Below, piece by piece: positions 38,186 through 55,000 of a stretch of 64,000 bases of DNA. Position 1 is the stretch's first letter; each line of letters starts with the position of its first letter. The position numbers and the translations under genes were made by a program. The DNA is from Otis tarda (lineage: Eukaryota; Chordata; Aves; Otidiformes; Otididae), in NCBI GenBank assembly GCA_026413225.1, contig CM048557.1, positions 15,602,871 to 15,666,870 of the forward strand. The letters are read 5' to 3'. The notes under the pieces were generated by a model that worked only from the letters and a program-made list of their open reading frames with translations, searched no databases and was not told the DNA's origin.

Positions 38186-38422
38186 ATAGCTAATATTTAG
38201 CACTTACACATTGCTTTAAACACACACTGTGCAACCCTTAATTAATTCTTAACGCTGGCATGTAGATACATTATCCTAATTTCACAGATAAAGCAGAAAG
38301 GTGAGATAATTTGCCACTTAGTGTTGGGTGGAGCCAGGACTATAACAGGGGAAGGATTCAACTCTGAATCCATGGCTTCCAAGCCAGGGCTGTCCAATAT
38401 CTTAGTCACTGTGTTATATTAT
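38186..38422 (-). repeat. Nearly full-length MIR-like SINE relic
   Basis: About 235 bp follows the reverse MIR consensus almost end to end. It starts with the 3' segment (TAATATTTAGCACTTACACA; CTTTAAACAC; CATTATCCTAATTTCACAGA), continues through the core (GATAATTTGCCACTTAG; GGTGGAGCCAGGACTATAAC) and ends with the 5' segment (CTTCCAAGCCAGGGCTGT; TTAGTCACTGTG). This is the best preserved of the three MIR-like copies in the window. No target duplication is discernible at this age. Confidence 0.6.
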
Positions 38423-41224
38423 TATTACTGCAGCTTAGTTGGTCACCACATGGCAAAGAAATCCTTATCACATTACACAATTAAAAAAATATTTTGGCTG
38501 TCAGATCTAGTTCTACTTTAATCTACCCTACCTCTACACTGAGAGCTCAAAAAAAAAAATTTTTTTTAAGATTCTACATCAGGTTGCTCAAACATGAAAC
38601 TACTTATGCACTACCTAGTTAAGCCTCAGCTTTCCCATACCTAGCTTTCCTAAACTGTTATCTGCCTGAAAGTTTTTATAATACAGAGTGTCAAGGTTCA
38701 AAACTTGGAACTGGACTGGGGTGGAAAAACTTTTTCTGGTATTTCCTGTAATAAGAGCTGGTGTTCACCTCCACCCACAAAGATGGTACACATCCACAGA
38801 CTGGAGCTTACTACAGAAGCAGAAATATATAGAAAAGTCTAAAACAGAGTACAGTTGTAAATGACAGTGAATAATTTTGTTACCTTATTTGTCATTTAAC
38901 CTCATCTCACTCTCACCTTATTATCTATCTCTGCTTATTTCCAACAAGAAACCCCAATGTTCCTCCCTATTGTGCTTTAGCTATACTGATAGAGAGTCAT
39001 TTAGGTGTTTTGTTTATATTCTAAAACGGTCTCACAGATCAGAGAAGACTGATTTTTTCTTAGAAACCTAACGTGTTTTGTTCTCCTGTGAATCATTATA
39101 TTTCTTAGTTGTTTAAAAGAATACAGCAAATCTAACATTGAATCCTAACATGACAGGATTCTCAGAACTCCTTTCTTATCATCCACTAGTGTTACTGGAA
39201 TTACATAAAGCTCATGAGTCACATATCCTCAGAATGATCTGTAGTATCTCCATAAAGATAAGTGAAACCCTTACATAACCAGTCTGCTATTGAGAGAATT
39301 CACATTTTTCTTAGCAGTCAGATCACTCCATTTTAAAGTTACGCCACAAGTAGATAAATGCTGTTTAATGCTAGGGATGTATTTCTTTATTAAGGTACCT
39401 CTTTTCTGCAAAAACAGAGCATTTTTATCCTAAGTGAGCAATAAACTAAGGAAAAAATATATATGTAAAAGCCTCTCACTAAAATATCATCAGCACATCA
39501 TTATTCAAATGTAAACAAAACCAAAATTACCAAACATTAGTCAGCCATATAAACATTAATACATTTCAGTTGTCCTGAAAACACTTGAGTTTAACAGTAA
39601 GCCACAACTAAGACACAATTATGATAGCTGATTTAGAGTTTAACAGTCTTATTTTCTTGCGCTTTTTTTCCAAAGGAACCATAGCCATTAAGCTAAAATG
39701 TTTCTATTAAAGAACATGTCTTTAGGCATAATAGTACCAAAACTGTAATAAAAGCTTAACTTAAAAAAAATTGAAAAGATGCAGTTTAACTGGTATTAGA
39801 TTACCACAATTCTTATTAAGTTAGAAGACAAAAAAAATGCTGCTAGATACCATTCCAAAAAAAAAAGATTTTTTTAATAAATAAAGTGGTGTTATTTTTA
39901 CTGGTTTTTTGCACTTTTACTCCCCTTCTGCTAGAAATAATTTTTTAAATGCTGAAATTTAAATTCACCCACTATGACAGTAATTCTATAATATTCTATA
40001 TATTTAAATACATTAAAATGAGTTTAAAGTTGAAAAGATAACATTCTGCCATATTAATATTCCCTTCTGCTCTTTATCATTGTCAGACAATAACTACAGA
40101 AGATGTATAAAGCAGGTGTAACAGCTGTGCCTTTCTATTTGATCTTGCACACTCAGGCGGTGCAACATACGTGAACGTGAATTTAAACTTCACTATCCTA
40201 GTGCTGTTCTGTATAAATAATAATTGAAAATAATGATGTTCTACATATATCTGTAATTCTGAATCTACCTACCGAGGAGTGGAAGGGCTACACCAGCACA
40301 TCTCTACATTATTAGATCTGCTGAACTTCTGTGCTCCATCTTCCAGAATATTTTCTATCAACTCTTCTTGCATTGTCTTTCAGTCCTACGAAAGAGCGAT
40401 GGGTTACAACAATAACAAGGCTCAGGGAATATGTTAAGTATCAAAGTGAGCGAAAAGCTTAATTGTCACACTCACAAAAGACATTATAATGACACATTTT
40501 CAGCTCTGTAAGGAGGAAATTCATAAAGACAAACATCTAGGAGCAGTTCATCCCCCAAGCACAATGATTCATCTCACAGACAGTTCAGAGCAGAAGCCTA
40601 ACTTTAGAAACCATATAGGAACTTTTCATTCACTACAGGGAGAGCATAGGAAAACTACATTCATAAAACTGAAGGTATCCACTGCAGAATCTTCCTCAAA
40701 CTGTTGGAAAGGTGGATCAGCAGTCAGATCACCTCAGCTAAAAGTGAGTTAATGGAACCAGAGCTGCCCCGCACTCCACCCCAAGCTGCTTCAGCATGAA
40801 GAGAGGCTACTTGCAAGGAACTGAACATCCTTCCTTTATGAGATGTGCCGCCCACCAGTGTATTTACACTGTCTGTAGACCTATGTGTTATGGGACCTAC
40901 GTGCTATGTTTTCAAGGTTATGTTTGCTCCTAATCACTCTTTGCAGAGTGTGGTCTTCTGCCTCGCAGATGACTACACCTGGCATTAGCAGGCACAGCCT
41001 GCCTTGTCCTTCTTTCCCTCTAACCTTCAAACTCTCAAAATTTCCTTGATGGAACACAGAGCTAGACAGGTGGGTGGATAAATTTACTGGCTCAAATCCA
41101 AAATGCTTAACAGTTGTAGTGACAAAGACAATAAAAAATTGTGAATAGAAGAAACTAAACCAAACAGACCACTAAAGATAAGTAGACGCAAAGAAACGCA
41201 GACTAGATCACTGCAAGTTAAAAC
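38423..41224. other. AT-rich intergenic region, no gene recognised
   Basis: No gene is seen. A short A/T palindrome made of an A10 run followed by a T9 run occurs near 38550-38569. Confidence 0.5.
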
Positions 41225-42475
41225 AAAGTTCAGACACAGTCAACATGGGTTCACAAAGGGAAAGTCCAGTTTAATTAATTTGATATCCTTCTATCACAAG
41301 GTCACTAACCTAGTGGATAAAGGGAAAGTGTGGATGAAGTTCTTCTGGATTTTAGCAGGGCTTTTGGAACTGTCCCTCACAGCATCCTTCTGGACAAGTT
41401 GTCCAACTGTGGGATGAGCAGGTTCATGGCGCGCTGGGTGAAGAACTGGCTGAAAGGCAGAGCTCAAAGGGTTGTAGTGAATGGGGCTACATCTGGCTGG
41501 CAACAGGTCCCCACCGGTGTTCCTCAGGGTTCAATCCTGAGGCCAGTCCTGTTCAGTATATTTATCAACAACCTGGATACAGGAGTCTAATGCATCATGA
41601 GTAAGTTTGCTGATGATACCAAACTGGGAGGTGATGTTGACTTTCTTGAGGGACAAGAGGCCTTGCAGAGGAATATAGATAGACTGGAGCACTGGGCTAT
41701 GATTAATGGGATGAAGGTTAACAAGTCGAAATGCTGGATTCTGTACCTAGAATGGAGTAACGCCAGGCACAAGTATAAATTGGGAGAGGAGTGGCTGGAG
41801 AGCAGCTCTGCAGAAAGGGATATGGGCATGCTGGTCGACAGCAGGCTCAATATGAGTCAGCAGTGTGTCCTGGCAGCCAAGAGGGCAAACCTCATCCTGG
41901 GGTGCATCAAACACAGCATAACCAGCCAGCCAAAAGAGGGGATTATCCCGCTGTATTCAGCATTGGTGTGGCCTCACCTTGAATACTGTGTGCAGTTCTG
42001 GGCCCCACAATTTACAAAGGATGTGAAGGTCCCTGAATGCGTCCAGAGGACGGCAACACAGCTGGTGAAAGGGCTGTAAGAAATGTCCTGTGAGGAGCAG
42101 CTAAGGACTCTGGGTTTGTCTAGTATGGAGAAAAGGAGGCTGAGGGATGATCTCATTGCTCTCTAAAGCTTCCTGAGGAAGGGAAGTTGAGACGGAGGTG
42201 CTGATCTCTTCTCCCTGGTATCCAGTGTGGGAATCGTTCAAAGCTGTGCCAGGGGAGGTTTAGACTGGACAGTAGGAAGCATTTTTTTACCTAGTGGGTG
42301 GTCAAACACTGGAACAGGCTTCCTAGAGAGGTGGTCAATGCCCCGAGCCTCTCGGTGTTTAAGAGGCATTTGGTTAATGCCCTTAATAACATCCTCTAAC
42401 TTGGTCATCCCTGAATTGCTCAGGTGGCTGACTAGATGATTCTGTAGGCTCCTCCCAACTGAAATAGTCTGTTCT
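41225..42475 (+). mobile_element. CR1 LINE fragment with reverse-transcriptase C-terminal half, inactivated
   Basis: About 1.25 kb of a CR1 element in plus orientation. Translation from 41330 gives typical CR1 reverse transcriptase: [18 protein letters not shown], then [14 protein letters not shown], then [20 protein letters not shown]. An in-frame TAA follows at 41588-41590. The same frame resumes with SKFADDTKLGG, the catalytic FADD motif, and runs to VQRTATQLVKGL at 42079. Further stops and shifts follow to the worn 3' end (CTGTAGGCTCCTCCCAACTG). The endonuclease domain and 5' half are absent. The element cannot make an active enzyme. It sits about 0.9 kb upstream of the C11orf58 CpG island. 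Confidence 0.9.
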
Positions 42476-43300
42476 ACTTTATTCAGATTGAAGCCAACTA
42501 TTGAGAAGAACTGAAGATTTGGGGTGTATTCTTACCACCTATACTGTATGTGCAAAGCATGCGAGAAGATTGAGGTAATAAGCACATGTAATTTATGGGT
42601 ACTGCTGGAGATAAAAAGTCCATGGCTGAAGTGATTGCCTTTATGCACACAGACAACATGAATGTAGAGATGGACAACCACTCAAAAAAAATCTAAGGTC
42701 TTTGTCTGAACAAGAAAATTGCAACAATTTGTTTTAGTCGTTGAGGTTTCAGTAAGACTGCATACACTTACGTGTGCTTGTACCTGGTTTTCATCTTGAA
42801 TACTTTAGCTCATTTTAATTTCAGAATTCCTTAAGCAACCAACTTTTGTTTAAGCTGCAATATGAATGGGCACAGACATTTTGTACATGTTCCTGGCATT
42901 AGTTGGACTGCTACAACTGCAGGGACAAAGTCACTATGTAATTGCGGAATTAGAAGGGACTTCCTTAACATTAAGGTAAGAAGAGCTAAAGATGTGACTG
43001 TGCATCTTCCCACCAAATAAAACAAAGGAAAAACTCCACAACATTAACATTCAATGGCAATTCATTCCAATTAAGCTCATTCTGAACCAAGCATATGTGA
43101 GAAAATACTAACTTGGGGTAGTAAGTGAATTTGTGCTTCGTACACGGCATATGTATGGAGGAGATGGGACCACAGGTACAACAGCGATGGCAGACGGCCA
43201 GAGCAACTGAGGAGTTAACTGGAAACATTTGGAGCTCCAAACACAGGATTCCACACAGGTCACAAACTGCCATTCTCTACAGGAGGTGGCCACACCGCCA
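42476..43300. other. Intergenic, no gene recognised
   Basis: AT-rich sequence between the CR1 copy and the CpG island. Nothing identifiable was found. Confidence 0.5.
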
Positions 43301-43836
43301 CCCCCATGTTGCTGGGGTGTGGTGGTTGAGAGGGATTCCGGGTCAGGCCAGAGCCTGGACACAGCCGGTTACTGGAGCAAAGGGGGCAGAGCAGCGGGAG
43401 AGGGGCCTGGCCCCGCCCCGACCCGCCAGCACCGCGAGCAGAGGAAAGTGGCGGGAACCTCGTGGCGCCCTCGCGACTACGGCCATTACCTGAGGCGCGA
43501 GGGAGGAAGGGGGCGGGGCGCGCTGCCACCGCCTTCAGGCGACCGTTACCCAACCTGAACGCGCCGGCAGCGGCGCGCACTCGACTGCGGCCTGAACTCG
43601 CCCTCCCCCAGCGGGCGCCACCTCAGGCTCCAAGCCCGCCGCCGCCCGGCGGAGCTCGCACGGCTGCAGAAGCGCTGTCCCAGGGCCGGGAGCCCTCATC
43701 CCCCTCATTCCTCCGGCAGGCGCACCCCACCAGATGCCGCACCGAGGCGAACTCTCTGTGACCGCCAGCTCACACCTCCACAACCACCCGCCTACCCCCA
43801 CCACTGTCGGCCAGTGACGACGCCCACCCGGGCAAG

Positions 43837-43846
43837 GCGCATGCGC
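43837..43846. promoter_or_regulatory. NRF-1 binding site
   Basis: GCGCATGCGC is a perfect match to the palindromic NRF-1 consensus. It lies about 260 bp upstream of the start codon inside the CpG island. NRF-1 sites are common in housekeeping promoters. Confidence 0.65.
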
Positions 43847-44105
43847 ACCACTGCCCCGCCCCCGTCACTTTCCGGAGGCGGAGTTCGGGGGCTGGCCCGC
43901 GCCCCTGTCATTCAAGTGGGCAGGGACGGCCCCCGCCACCGCGAAGGTTTGTGGGACGGGTAGTTTCTGCCTGCCCTTGCTGCGCTACCAAGGCCCAGGC
44001 GAGAACTACCGATCCCGGTGCGCCCCGCGGTCGTGACCCGCCGCTGGGCGAAGGAGCAGCTCCGGCAGGAAGGCGGCAGAAGGGGCTGATCACCCAGCCG
44101 CAGCG

Positions 44106-48820
<4,715 letters not shown>

Positions 48821-49060
48821 CTGCAGATGTAACAGCTTTTCATTTGAAGTACAGTAAGCCTTATTGTTACAGTGCAAAGTGGAGGACTGCTACAGCACAA
48901 ATCTTTGTATTATGATTTTAAGAAGAACTGTTAGATGACAAAAAGTAGTGTTTGCTTTCAGTTGCCATGGATAACATTTTAATGGGCACAGTGATATTAC
49001 TGGTTTTGTAAAGTGTATAAAATACTGGATGGAGAAATAAATTCTTTTTGTTCCTGCCCA
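48821..49060 (+). other. C11orf58: C11orf58 3' UTR with poly(A) signal at 49036-49041
   Basis: The proximal signal AATAAA (49036-49041) lies 216 bp after the stop and is followed by a T/G-rich segment (TTCTTTTTGTTCC). Later AATAAA hexamers at about 49770, 50095 and 50117 could give longer 3' UTRs of up to about 1.3 kb. Cleavage near 49060 is inferred. Confidence 0.75.
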
Positions 49061-51456
49061 ATCTCTACAATATCTAAACTATCCCTCCCCTTATTTGATG
49101 CCAGATAAGGAGATTTCATGTTAGTGGTTACTTTAGTTAGTACCCTAGTCTTGAATTTTTAACTATTAAGATTACATGTGGATTACTAGATGTTGCATTA
49201 GTTGTAAAATACCAGTATCAGCACTATTCTGTGATGTACTAGAGCTTTAAACAATGATTTTGTCTATAGATGCTAGTGTTGACAGGGTTGAGAGGAGAAA
49301 TCACTCACTTCTGTGACAGTATTTGTCACTGTATCCTTCTGAAGTCCTACAGCGGTTCCACAGGAGAGGGCATTTTAGAAACGCATAATACAACAACAGG
49401 CTCTAATTGCTTCTTTGGCTTTATAATGAGGGGGAGAGGCTGTAGTTGTTTATACCTTTCAGTAAAGAGTGATTTTTGAATTACTGGCTCCTGGTTGTAG
49501 CACCGAGCTATTAAAAATAACTCCTCCCGAAGAAATCTGTTTACTTTGAAAGAGAACATATACTTTGATAATGAAAAGGATATACAAATCATTTAGCTTT
49601 TTTAAATATAGAATAGAGAGTTAAGTATGCAAGCCCTTCCTTTCCTCTCCATACACACATCACTTGGAGGTCTAAGTCAATTAGAGAGTCAGGAGTTCCA
49701 GTAACTCCTTCCAGCAAGAGTTAAGCACATCCATTCCTCTGCAAATTTATAGTTTATTGTATTCAAGTAATAAAATATCAGAAGCTTTTAGACTTTGTTT
49801 CGTCTTAGTACCTCAGACAGATCAACTGCTTCCCCTTCATGGGAGAGAACAGAACATCTGATCTGTACCTCTAGTGCAGCCTCATTCTGCCACAACAGTG
49901 TTTTAAGAAACACTCCAGATGCTTGTGGGGAATCTTCCATTTCTGTGTACAATTTATGACGTGCAGACAGCATTGGCAAGCCAGTTGGCTTACATGAAAG
50001 CAGTGGTATCTACTATCATTGTATAGGTTTATTGAACTTAAACATTGCAGCATAAGTTACTGGGGGAGGACTTGGAATAAGTACATTATGGGAAAAATAA
50101 AAGTAATATGATTGTAAATAAAATTGGTGTAGATTTTTATTAATATCTGGTTTACTATATTTGCATTTAGTACAAAATTTTTCAGTCATTTAGTTTTAAG
50201 AACAACATTGCAGCAGCCACCAACAGTAAGCAATTTGTACTTGATAGGTACAGAATTTTTTTTGTTTTCACAATACTGCAAGCGTCTGTTAAATAGAAAT
50301 CAAAGAAGTTATTTGTACATGGTGAAGAAAGAAAACCTCACCATGACTTACGAAAGCTGCTCTTTCTCTAGGAAGAGACGGGTTCTCCCCAAAGATCAGC
50401 TGATTAACTTTCCTAATAGATTGACACCAGTTTTTTTTCCTGTTTAGACACTCTAGCTACCCTTAAACCAGCATTTCACTGTGAAATTATCTTAGCTGTG
50501 GCTGCTGGCTATTTATTGCCTTGAGCGCAATTACAAAACTGAGATATAGGCTGTAAAACGCGGCATATACACTGCACTCTCTGCCTTCTCTGCCAGCACT
50601 GAAGCTAGCGCTGCTCTCGCCACCTTTACTTCTGCAGCTGCTCAGCATCCACGCAGGTCTCTGGACTTGCCCATCAGCATGGATCAAAAGAGGGACTTTG
50701 CTTTCTGAAGGTGACAGAATCCATTGCTGTTGACCCACCCTGCCAGGCAGAGGGCCCTGCTTCTTTCCCACTGTCCTCAAATGAAGGGCAGGTTAAAAAC
50801 CTCACCTGAGGGCTCTTTTCTCCACGGTGCAACCAACCTGGAAAGACACAGGAAAAGCAGATCCAGGCGGCAGGCCCTGTCTGGGTTTCTGCCGCCAGAA
50901 CAGGCTGCCACAGCGAACACCATCGGGGGCCTCTGGCACTCAGCTCTGCCCTGAACCCATTGCAGCTGCCTGCCTTGTGAAACTGATGTGGCCATCAGGT
51001 CCAACTATAAATAAATAGACCACACAAGGATTAAACTGAAATTAAACTATTCTGGTAACAGCTCTTACCAGAAAAACAATAAACAAACCCTAACACAACT
51101 TCTATTCTTGACAAGTATGACATGTAATATTGTGAACATCTGATGAAGTTTGGTGCCACAAGTTATTTATGATGCTGACCTAAGACTCATCTGCTCAAAA
51201 TAGAACAAGTCCTACACAATCATATCTGTTTCTGTGTAACATTTGTAAGCATATTAATAAGAACTTGCAGATTTATCTAGGAAGGAGCCTGTCTAAGCAG
51301 CTTCTCCATACACATGCGAAAGGCTGATTTAGTTTAGTATAGATTGTGCAATAAATGTTTTAAATCGAGAGTCAGTAGTGGCGTGGATAGTAGCAGAATG
51401 GTTTCAGCTCTCATCAGAGACAGAAAACACATGAAAAACAAAGGCTGGTGTCTTGG
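49061..51456. other. Distal 3' UTR candidate / intergenic, no gene recognised
   Basis: The first kilobase contains three more poly(A) hexamers on the plus strand and may be an extended C11orf58 3' UTR. Minus-strand frames at 49788-50053 and 50487-51004 have no flanking splice signals and match nothing I know. The part after 50150 holds nothing identifiable. Confidence 0.4.
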
Positions 51457-52084
51457 TGTCCTGGTTTTGGCAGGGATAGAGTTAATTTTCCTCTCGGTAG
51501 CTGCTGTGTTTTGGATTTCGTGTGTGAAGAATGTTGATAAACACCCTGATGATACCAGTTGTTGTGAATGAGACCAAGGACACCGTCCTGCTTTCCAAGT
51601 CTCGCTAATGTGCAGGTGCAGGAAGCTGGGAGCAAGACAGACAGAATAATTGACCCAAACTGGCCAAAGAGAGTATTCCATGCCATAAACGTCATGCTCA
51701 GTATATAAGTGGGGGCTGGCCAGGGTGGGTATCCGCCTTCCTGGCATCCATCTTTCTCCCTCATTTTACTGGCATCGTTCCCTCTACCTTGCTGGCTCCC
51801 TTTTGCTCCTTTGCTTGCTGCTCGGTTTTGTTTCCATGATCACTGCTTGGGACGGGCTGTATAGGTCATTGGGACATCGGGTGGTGAGAAAACATACATT
51901 GTTCATTTTGTATATTTTAGTATCCTTATATTCTGTTATTATTGTAGTTTTCCCTTGTTATTTTAGTAAATTGTCTTCATCTCAACCCATGAGTTTTCCT
52001 TCCTTCCCAATTCTCTCCCCCATCCCGCTGGGGAGTGGGAGGGTGAGCGAGAAACTGTGTGGTAATTCAGGCTAAACCATCACA
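51457..52084 (+). mobile_element. Solo LTR of an ERVL-type endogenous retrovirus (628 bp)
   Basis: The element starts TGTCCTGGTTTTGGC and ends GCTAAACCATCACA. These termini are imperfect inverted repeats with TG/CA ends, and 5-bp direct repeats CTTGG flank it exactly (51452-51456 and 52085-52089). A TATATAA box lies at 51702-51708, about 245 bp into the element, supporting plus orientation. There is no internal retroviral coding region. Start and end sequences mark a family widespread in neoavian and songbird genomes. It differs from the 16.8-kb LTR in length and interior. The open frames across it (for example 51725-52075) are not genes. Confidence 0.88.
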
Positions 52085-55000
52085 CTTGGCTGACTAATCA
52101 GATCTTTGCTTTCTCAGACTGGTATGGAAAAAATTCCCAGAGATGATTGATAACAGACACAGAATCATGAGGGCAACTGCATTTGTCTTTATGAACAAGA
52201 TTTGGCCACTGAAAGTCCTCAACTCAAAAAACAGCTTGTTTCCAGCTCAATAGAAAACCAGAATGCCCATACTCTTACATGTCTTAGGAACCAGATGAAA
52301 GTTAGCTTTGTCACAGAACAACCATCATATCTGGTAAAAAGTTTTCATCTGTTTCTAAACCACACTGAAAACTTGCTGCACAAAGGTCAGTGCTGGTACA
52401 TTATCAGCATTTGGCTTTGGGAGACTGAAAACACTTGAACAGGTTGAAAGCACCAATGTGCCCGTTCCCTTCCATTTGCCCTGGAATGGTGGAACCTCTC
52501 AAGATGAGTACCATCACAACCCCACCACCCACAAGGTCCTGCAGTCACAAAAGGGATGCTTCTAAGCCAGGTAAAAAGGAATCTGTTTCTTTCTCAACAT
52601 CGTACAGGAATTCTTCAAGGCCAAGAAAACCAGATCTGTAAGTTGCCCTGTAACTTTGTGCAAGTGCTTTACAGTTTACTCTCCCTTTCTTCCTGAAGAG
52701 GAGGCTGACAACTTGATTCCTGAAAGCACAATTTATAGGCCAGCTTCAAAGCTGTAGGTCCTTCTAAGGCTCTGGTTGGGGAATTCGCATCAAAGAGGAT
52801 GTGCACATGTTCTGATGCCAGAGAGGACGGTTGGTAGAAATCTCTGTGGATTTGCTACAGTCCCCAGAACAGGGATTGAATTATGCACTGAAGCTGCTTC
52901 TGTAAACTGCAGGAGACAAAGAGAATAAGTGGCAGTGCAACATCTCATAATCAAAGCCTGGCATGGTTATTTGCAGCAGTCTCTTGGAAGCTGTCAGGGG
53001 ATTAAGAGGAGGGACATGTGTCAAGGTACCCTCACTGAAGGGACAGAGCAGAACTTGGTTTTGTTTGCTTTTAAACCTGTCACCTCAACTGCACTTTTCC
53101 TGAGAAAAATGTCTGTGTAGTACACAGGTGTACAGCATCGTGATGGGCAGAGAAAAGTTTCCTTAGTTTTTGCACTGCATTAGAGAAACAAAATACTGAG
53201 TGATTTCATCTAATTTGATTTGGTTTTGATGCGCAGGTGCCGAACGAGATCATGCTGACAGTCTGTGCTATTATCAATCCAAATCCAGCACCATTTATGG
53301 TGTCCACAGCTCAGGAAGATCTAGTTGAGAGGGAAAAGAAAAAAAAAAAAGAGAGAAGAATGAAAAGTAGCGTATGTCAGAAGAGGGTTTTTATATAATC
53401 AATCAAGAAATATGGAGGCTTATACAAAAAAGAAAAAACAAACTTTCTTGCTTTGAACTTTTTAACAGCTGCCCACCTTGACCTGCAGGGAAATTCTCCC
53501 AAACTGTTACCGTAAATAAGTGTTCTCATCACAAGCATATCAAGCTAGGTTAAAGGCAGAAAGGCAATCTGATAATCTGAATAGGCTCCTTTCCACCCTC
53601 ATATTTATTGCTAAAGCTCTACAACAAATGCAGGTGAAGCTTTTGATCCCTAACTGGTTGGGGGTCAAGTCTCCTTCTTCCTGTTACAGCCACTGAAGTC
53701 CAGTAATTGTGATCTGTTAGTAAGGATGCAGTAACAAAACATCTCTTTCCAAAACATAGTATTTTGGGGTGGTTTTGTGTTTTTTTTTTGTCAAAAATAC
53801 TTAGTCTTAATGTAAGAAATTGATACTGGACATACAAAAAAATAAAGATCAAATTTACTCAGTAAACAACTGATGGAGCCACTACCCAAATCCTGAATAA
53901 AATCTGTGCATAAAAACACTTGCCAGTAAGCTTTAAACTGTATTCAGTGAATACAGCTGAAGAGTCCTCAGGCATACAGAAGGCTCTGAGAAAGCCAGCG
54001 GGGACAGCTACACTCATGAGATGTTGCTCCGAGCCTCTCATCCAGGTTGGGACTCGGAAAGCGAGCAGAGCAGCCCGTCACAGTACTCGTCTCAGCAGTG
54101 GTCCCTCTGCTTTTGCCAATTCCGTGCCTTAGCACCAAATGAAAGGGGAACGAGACCAAGAGGCAGGCATGTGTATGCGTTCACACCCCCCGACACATAC
54201 ACACGGACACACTACAACCGTGTTGGGCAGAAGACAAAATCCTGTTCCATACTGGGAGAAGAAGATGCTCAAAGGTGCAGTATGGAAGAAGCAGAGACAC
54301 AGAAGAACTGTTTATAATGAACTAAGTCAAAAAAGCCAACTATACACAAAAGACAAACAGAATTAACAGTGATTTTTCTGATGTCAGCTTTTTCCCTCAG
54401 AGTGGTTTAACTCACCATAACTGAATGTCAAAGATACTGCATTTCATTAGGGTTACACCTTGTGTAACTCATCAGGCAGGGTTTAAAAAAAAAAACCTTC
54501 AAAAACCTCCCATGTCTCAAGAGATGAACCAGAAAACAATGCTAAGGCTTTATTCAGTTCTGGCTGTAGAGACAAAAATCAAGCCAGCCCGAAACCCCCG
54601 GCAATGTAACAGAACCAAGGCCAGAGACTACAGCAGGCCCCACAACGCTCCATCGTGCAGTGGCACATCACAGCCGCTGAGAGAGGAGGCCTGCCTTGGG
54701 CCAGGCTCCGTCTCAGGGAGGACCAACCTTTTCCACCCTTGGCTCTGGGGCAAGCTGTTTCTACAGGGAAAAGTGGAGTTTCGCTCATACCAGCCAGTCT
54801 TAACTGCAATTTGCCTTAGAAGAACGGAGCACAGCAGCTGCCAGTAGAAAACACCTGTTACCGAAACACTGTTTTAAAGTCATTGCGGTTCTCTTCTTCA
54901 CCCATGGTCACCATCGATACTCCACACTCTTGTTTATCCCACTCACAAGGTATTTTTTGTAGTAGGACACTGGACTTATGTTCTCACTTGCCAGCTATTC

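Noticed and set aside
49788-50053. Minus-strand frames considered as part of a PLEKHA7 exon
   Set aside because: The residues do not match PLEKHA7 as remembered, and the better terminal-exon signal lies 10 kb further right at 59919.
51725-52075. 116-residue hydrophobic frame resembling a membrane protein
   Set aside because: It lies inside the second solo LTR. The pyrimidine-rich DNA gives Leu/Ser/Phe codons by composition.
52435-52641. Protein-like plus-strand frame ending at GTAAGT (Ser/Lys/Pro-rich)
   Set aside because: It has no convincing acceptor, no recognisable family and no partner exon. It is possibly chance and is kept only as a note.
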